Assembly: GCA_021849765.1 (NCBI GenBank)
Contig: JAJZSM010000047.1
Location: forward strand, 1 to 9,603
Direction of reading: 5' to 3'
Origin: Actinomycetes bacterium
GTDB lineage: Bacteria > Actinomycetota > Acidimicrobiia > Acidimicrobiales > RAAP-2
DNA: 9,603 bases
The notes beneath the pieces are model-generated. The model was not told where the DNA came from. It worked only from the letters and a program-made list of their open reading frames with translations, and did no database searches. This document shows positions 6,071 through 9,603 of the stretch, piece after piece (positions within the stretch are counted from its first letter, which is position 1; the number at the start of each line of letters is the position of its first letter). The translations under genes and the position numbers were made by a program.

Positions 6071-6295
6071 TCATGACCTCGGTGGAGTGACCTCGCGGGC
6101 GATCTCGAGTGCTTCAAAGACATTGAGTCCGGCGGCCGCAGCCATCCAGCAGGCGATGGGCGCGGCGCTTCGCTCCGATGCGTGCGCGGCGGTTCCTGCG
6201 AGGGCCAGGATCGCTTCGCGTTCAGCGTCGCTCGGTGTCGCGACCCCGAGGCCTGCTGCGAACTGCTCGAGCCACTGTTGCGTCGGTGCATCCAT
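6071..6295 (-). CDS. DUF6457 domain-containing protein
   Basis: A 74-residue helical protein that fits the DUF6457 pattern. An N-terminal WLEQFAAGLGV helix is followed by an acidic turn, then the helix REAILALAGTAAHASERSAAPIACWMAAAAGL (about residues 26-57), with the family's A-H-x-S/V-E-R-x-A-A-P core. The family has no assigned reaction. It is known mainly from actinobacteria, where it is found next to or fused to MobA. That agrees with its place here between mobA and fdhD. A role in handling or chaperoning the molybdenum cofactor is inference. It converges on mobA (15-base gap) and diverges from fdhD. Its ATG lies six bases after a TACCAT -10 box and has no Shine-Dalgarno sequence, so it is probably translated from a leaderless mRNA. 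Confidence 0.8.
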   Translation of the reverse strand: MDAPTQQWLEQFAAGLGVATPSDAEREAILALAGTAAHASERSAAPIACWMAAAAGLNVFEALEIAREVTPPRS

Positions 6296-6301
6296 AGTTC
6301 G

Positions 6302-6307
6302 ATGGTA
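6302..6307 (-). promoter_or_regulatory. -10 box for the DUF6457 gene (leaderless type)
   Basis: Read on the minus strand, TACCAT spans 6307-6302. It is followed by CGAACT and then ATG at 6295. It fits TANNNT at the same six-base spacing as seen before the DinB gene and mobA. There is no visible -35 element. Confidence 0.4.
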
Positions 6308-6360
6308 GTCACGGCTCCTGAAGACCGCGGGGACCGTGACGAATCGGACAGGTGTCTCGG

Positions 6361-6413
6361 TAGGCTCAATGCGAGCGGGGTCGAGTTTGCTACCGCCGCG
6401 ACGATCGGGGGGG
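6361..6413 (+). promoter_or_regulatory. Candidate -10 box and G-rich ribosome site of fdhD
   Basis: TAGGCT at 6361-6366 fits TANNNT. GTGACG (6336-6341), 19 bases further upstream, is a possible weak -35 element. A transcript from here would have a leader of about 45 bases. A run of seven G residues (6407-6413) ends four bases before the GTG at 6418. It could pair weakly with the anti-Shine-Dalgarno sequence, although it is not a good match. Unlike its neighbours, fdhD therefore seems to have a led transcript. Confidence 0.35.
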
Positions 6414-6417
6414 TTGC

Positions 6418-7254
6418 GTGAGTCGAGTGTCGCCAGAACGAGACGTGATCCGCATGACGGTGGGCGTCATGGCGAGCCCGGATCGAGACACCCTCGCCGG
6501 CGAGGAGCCGCTCGAGCTTCGCGTCAATGGCCGATCCCTGGCGGTCACGATGCGAACGCCGGGCGCCGACTTCGACCTCGCGGCGGGATTCCTCGTCAGT
6601 GAAGGTGTGATCACCCAGAACCGTGACCTTCTCGCCATGCGCTACTGCGCGGGCGAGGATGAGAACGGGGTGAACCAGTTCAACGTGCTCGACCTCAAAC
6701 TCGCACGTGACGTGCCGGCCCCGAGCGCCGATACAGCCCGCGCCTTCTTCACGACGAGCTCGTGCGGACTGTGCGGCAAGGCCTCCATCGACGCCGTTCG
6801 AACCCGCTCACGGTTCGCCGCGCCCGATGACGCGCTGACCGTCACGAGCGCCACCCTGGCCTCACTGCCCGACCGGCTACGCGCGACCCAGCGCGTATTC
6901 GAGCGCACCGGTGGGCTGCACGCCGCGGCGCTCTTCACGCCGACGGGTGACCTGGTCGTCGTGCGCGAAGATGTCGGGCGCCACAACGCCGTCGACAAGG
7001 TGATCGGCTGGGCCCTGCGTGAGGGACGGCTCCCGCTCGCCGACACGATCCTGCTTGTCTCTGGTCGTGCCTCGTTCGAGCTGGTCCAGAAGGCGGTGAT
7101 GGCGGGAATCCCCATGCTTTGTGCGATATCGGCCCCGTCGTCGCTCGCCGTGGACCTCGCGCGCGAGTCACGAATCACGCTCGTTGGATTCCTGCGGGGC
7201 GACTCGATGGTTGTCTACGCTGGAGCCGAGCGCGTCGTCGGCGAACCGGCCTGA
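6418..7254 (+). CDS. fdhD: Formate dehydrogenase accessory sulfurtransferase FdhD
   Basis: A complete 278-residue FdhD. The family carries sulfur from a cysteine desulfurase (IscS in E. coli) to the bis-MGD cofactor of formate dehydrogenases and is essential for their activity. It acts in the cytoplasm. Visible family blocks in order are [21 protein letters not shown] (about residues 29-49), [15 protein letters not shown] (51-65), and [15 protein letters not shown] (111-125) with the catalytic loop C-x-x-C as Cys116 and Cys119. GGLHAAALF (165-173), [15 protein letters not shown] (183-197), [13 protein letters not shown] (214-226), [10 protein letters not shown] (239-248) and GFLRG (257-261) follow. 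All key residues are present. The GTG start gives the [13 protein letters not shown] opening, which resembles other actinobacterial FdhD N-termini. It converges on the YdeP-like gene with 21 bases between the stops, and that enzyme is the likely target. Confidence 0.95.
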   Translation: MSRVSPERDVIRMTVGVMASPDRDTLAGEEPLELRVNGRSLAVTMRTPGADFDLAAGFLVSEGVITQNRDLLAMRYCAGEDENGVNQFNVLDLKLARDVPAPSADTARAFFTTSSCGLCGKASIDAVRTRSRFAAPDDALTVTSATLASLPDRLRATQRVFERTGGLHAAALFTPTGDLVVVREDVGRHNAVDKVIGWALREGRLPLADTILLVSGRASFELVQKAVMAGIPMLCAISAPSSLAVDLARESRITLVGFLRGDSMVVYAGAERVVGEPA

Positions 7255-7275
7255 ACCCACCTGACGGGATGGCGG

Positions 7276-9561
7276 TCATGCGTTGGCGAGCGACGACCGC
7301 TCCAGTCTGACGATGATCGACTTGGACGTCGGCGTATTGCTACCAACGGCGGTCGAGTCGAGGGGCACGAGCACGTTGGTCTCGGGGAAGTAGGCGGCCG
7401 CACAGCCGCGCGGCGTCGCGTAAGCCACAGCGCGAAATGACCTGGCACGCCGTTCACCGTCGGTGTAGACGCTGACAAGGTCGACCTGGTCGCCATCGTG
7501 AAAGCCTTGTTCGGCGAGATCGGCCTCGTTCACGAAGACGACGCGCCGTCCACCCTCGATCCCCCGGTAGCGATCGTCTAGTCCGTAGACGGTCGTATTG
7601 AACTGATCGTGCGAGCGCACCGTCTGGAGGATGAGGTGCCCCTCGGGGACCTCGATCGCGTCGAGCAGATTATGGGTGAAACGGGCTTTACCGGTCGCGG
7701 TGTTAAAGGTCCTCGAGTCGTGGGGGGCGCGTGGCAAGACGAAACCACCCGGGGTGGCGACGCGCTCCTCGAAGCTCTCGAAGCCTGGCACCACGTTCGC
7801 GATGTGGCGACGGATGACGCGATAGTCGCTCGCCATCGTCCGCCAGCCGAGGTCTTCGCCGAAAAGTGCCTCGCCCAAACCCGTCACAATCGAGACCTCG
7901 CTACGAAGGTGTGGCGAGCCGGGCTCGAGGCGACCCCGGGATTGGTGCACCATCGACATCGAGTCCTCAACGGTGACGAACTGCTCGCCGCTGGCCTGGC
8001 GGTCACGTTCGCTGCGACTGAGACACGGCAGAATCAGGGCCTCATTGCCGTGGACGAGGTGTGATCGATTGAGTTTGGTCGCCACGTGGACGGTCAACCG
8101 ACACCGTGCCATCGCGGCCTCGGTCACCGCGGTGTCCGGCGTCGCGGCGACGAAGTTTCCCCCGAGCGCGATGAACACGTCGATTCGGCCATCGCGCATC
8201 GCGCGGATCGTGTCCACGGTGTCATAGCCGTGCTCGCGAGGCGGCTCGAAGCCGAACTCGTCACGCAAGCGATCAAGGAACGAGTCGGGCATCTTCTCCC
8301 AGATGCCCATTGTGCGATCGCCCTGGACATTGCTGTGCCCGCGGATCGGTGACGGGCCGGCGCCCGGACGGCCGATGTTGCCCCGCAGCAGGAGGAAATT
8401 GACGATCTCGCGGATCGTCGCGACCGCGTTGCGATGTTGGGTGATACCCATAGCCCAGCAGACGATCACACTGTTCGCGACCATGACGTCGCCCGCGAAA
8501 GCCTCAATCTCGCGACGTGACAGACCGCTCGCCGCCTCGATCGCTGACCAATCGAGCTCGCGCCACCCCTGGCTGGCCTCTTCCAAGCCGTCGCAGTAGG
8601 CGTCGATGAAGGCGTGGTCGAAGACGGTACCCGGGGCGCGCTCCTCGCGTTCCAACAGCACTTTGTTGACCCCGGCGAACATCGCGAGGTCGCCATTGAC
8701 CCGTACCGAGAGAAACCGATCCGTTAACGCCGTGCCGCGCCCGATGAGCCCGCGCGCCTTCTGAGGATTCTTGAAGCGCACGAGACCGGCCTCGGGCAGT
8801 GGATTCGCTGAGACGATACGCGCGCCCCGACGTTTGGCGGCCTCGAGGGCGCTCAGCATGCGTGGGTGGTTGGTGCCGGGATTCTGGCCCACGATGACGA
8901 TGAGGTCGGCGTGATCGGTGATGTCGTCGAGGTTGACCGTCCCCTTGCCGACGCCGATCGTCTCGGTGAGCGCCGTGCCGCTCGACTCGTGACACATGTT
9001 CGAACAGTCGGGCAGATTGTTCGTGCCCAGGCGACGCGCGAGCAACTGGAAGACGAAGGCCGCCTCGTTGCTCGCGCGACCGCTGGTGTAGAAAGCCGCC
9101 CTGTTCGCTGACGGCATCGCCTTCAACCGCGCCGCGCACAGCGCGAGCGCGTCGTCCCAGGAGATCGGTTGATAGTGCGTCGAGCCGGGCGCGAGGTACA
9201 TCGGTTCGGTGAGCCGCCCGTTGAGTTCGAGTTCGTGATCGGACTGGGCGCGCAGCTCGTCGATCGAGTGCGTGGCGAAAAACGCGCGACCGACGCGATC
9301 TCGGGTCGCTTCCCAGGACACGGCCTTGGCGCCGTTCTCACAGAACTCGGCGTGCGAACGGTGTCCGGCCTCTGGGTCGGGCCAGGCGCAACTCGGGCAG
9401 TCGAAGCCGTCGACCTGGTTCATTGCTGTCAAAGCGCGCGCGCCACGAGCGACACCCATCTCGCTGATCGCCCGTTTGAGCGACACTTGAACGGCCACTC
9501 GTCCGACCGCGACGGACTCGGGCTGGTGTACCGTAATGGCGTCTTCTGGCTTCTCCACCAT
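7276..9561 (-). CDS. FdhF/YdeP family molybdopterin oxidoreductase (formate dehydrogenase alpha-like)
   Basis: A complete 761-residue member of the FdhF/YdeP clade of bis-MGD oxidoreductases, a typical length. The N-terminal GFDCPSCAWPDP (residues 52-63) and FCENGAKA (73-80) are diagnostic. They place cysteines at 55, 58 and 74 rather than in the four-Cys pattern of classical formate dehydrogenases. FYTSGRASNEAAF (157-169) matches the conserved cofactor-domain block. CSNMCHESSG (186-195) aligns by motif with the selenocysteine site of E. coli FdhH, giving Cys190 as probable Mo ligand followed by His191. MGITQH (371-376) and GNIGRPGAGPSPIRGHSNVQG (394-414) follow. The C-terminal aspartate decarboxylase-like MopB domain spans about 638-756. 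There is no Tat or Sec signal, so it should be cytoplasmic. The substrate is unknown. E. coli YdeP is linked to acid resistance, and formate oxidation is unproven. The start is not backed by a strong ribosome site. Confidence 0.92.
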   Translation of the reverse strand: MVEKPEDAITVHQPESVAVGRVAVQVSLKRAISEMGVARGARALTAMNQVDGFDCPSCAWPDPEAGHRSHAEFCENGAKAVSWEATRDRVGRAFFATHSIDELRAQSDHELELNGRLTEPMYLAPGSTHYQPISWDDALALCAARLKAMPSANRAAFYTSGRASNEAAFVFQLLARRLGTNNLPDCSNMCHESSGTALTETIGVGKGTVNLDDITDHADLIVIVGQNPGTNHPRMLSALEAAKRRGARIVSANPLPEAGLVRFKNPQKARGLIGRGTALTDRFLSVRVNGDLAMFAGVNKVLLEREERAPGTVFDHAFIDAYCDGLEEASQGWRELDWSAIEAASGLSRREIEAFAGDVMVANSVIVCWAMGITQHRNAVATIREIVNFLLLRGNIGRPGAGPSPIRGHSNVQGDRTMGIWEKMPDSFLDRLRDEFGFEPPREHGYDTVDTIRAMRDGRIDVFIALGGNFVAATPDTAVTEAAMARCRLTVHVATKLNRSHLVHGNEALILPCLSRSERDRQASGEQFVTVEDSMSMVHQSRGRLEPGSPHLRSEVSIVTGLGEALFGEDLGWRTMASDYRVIRRHIANVVPGFESFEERVATPGGFVLPRAPHDSRTFNTATGKARFTHNLLDAIEVPEGHLILQTVRSHDQFNTTVYGLDDRYRGIEGGRRVVFVNEADLAEQGFHDGDQVDLVSVYTDGERRARSFRAVAYATPRGCAAAYFPETNVLVPLDSTAVGSNTPTSKSIIVRLERSSLANA

Positions 9562-9603
9562 CTCTCACCGCCCAACGGCACGTCTCGATCGCGTGTCCTG
9601 TCT

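Noticed and set aside
6347..6356. GACA-GG-TGTC palindrome in the fdhD/DUF6457 intergenic region
   Set aside because: Only four-base arms with no second copy nearby. This is expected by chance at this length.

Overview
The window is about two-thirds GC and densely packed. Its genes have strongly GC-biased third codon positions, frequent GTG starts, and several starts that sit 6-7 bases after a TANNNT -10 box, which suggests leaderless mRNAs. Together this points to a high-GC actinobacterium. An Acidimicrobiia-like lineage is possible, but that is inference. I see no rRNA, tRNA, CRISPR array, insertion sequence, integrase or phage gene. It reads as an ordinary chromosomal segment.

Left part (1-1510): the 3' end of a GNAT acetyltransferase enters from the left (+). 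It converges on a small HEAT-repeat protein (-). A 227-base divergent intergenic region carries a good promoter for a DinB-family protein (+). That gene converges on the next block across about 140 bases holding nested inverted repeats.

Middle (1511-5236, all minus strand): in transcription order, a MalY/PatB-type PLP C-S lyase with a strong ribosome binding site; then a tight SRPBCC (AHSA1-like) / 35-codon ORF / GNAT acetyltransferase operon joined by two ATGA stop-start overlaps; then an NAD(P)-dependent epimerase/dehydratase with its own likely leaderless promoter. The 35-codon ORF is the least expected coding feature here.

Right part (5237-9603): four genes in strictly alternating orientation form a molybdenum-cofactor neighbourhood. 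They are mobA (guanylyltransferase for Mo-bis-MGD), a DUF6457 protein, fdhD (sulfurtransferase that activates formate dehydrogenase-type enzymes) and a complete FdhF/YdeP-family molybdopterin oxidoreductase. MobA would supply the guanylated cofactor, FdhD would sulfurate it, and the YdeP-like enzyme is the obvious local client. No electron-transfer subunit gene is present, so its redox partner and substrate cannot be read from this window. The alternating strands mean each gene must have its own promoter despite the functional clustering.
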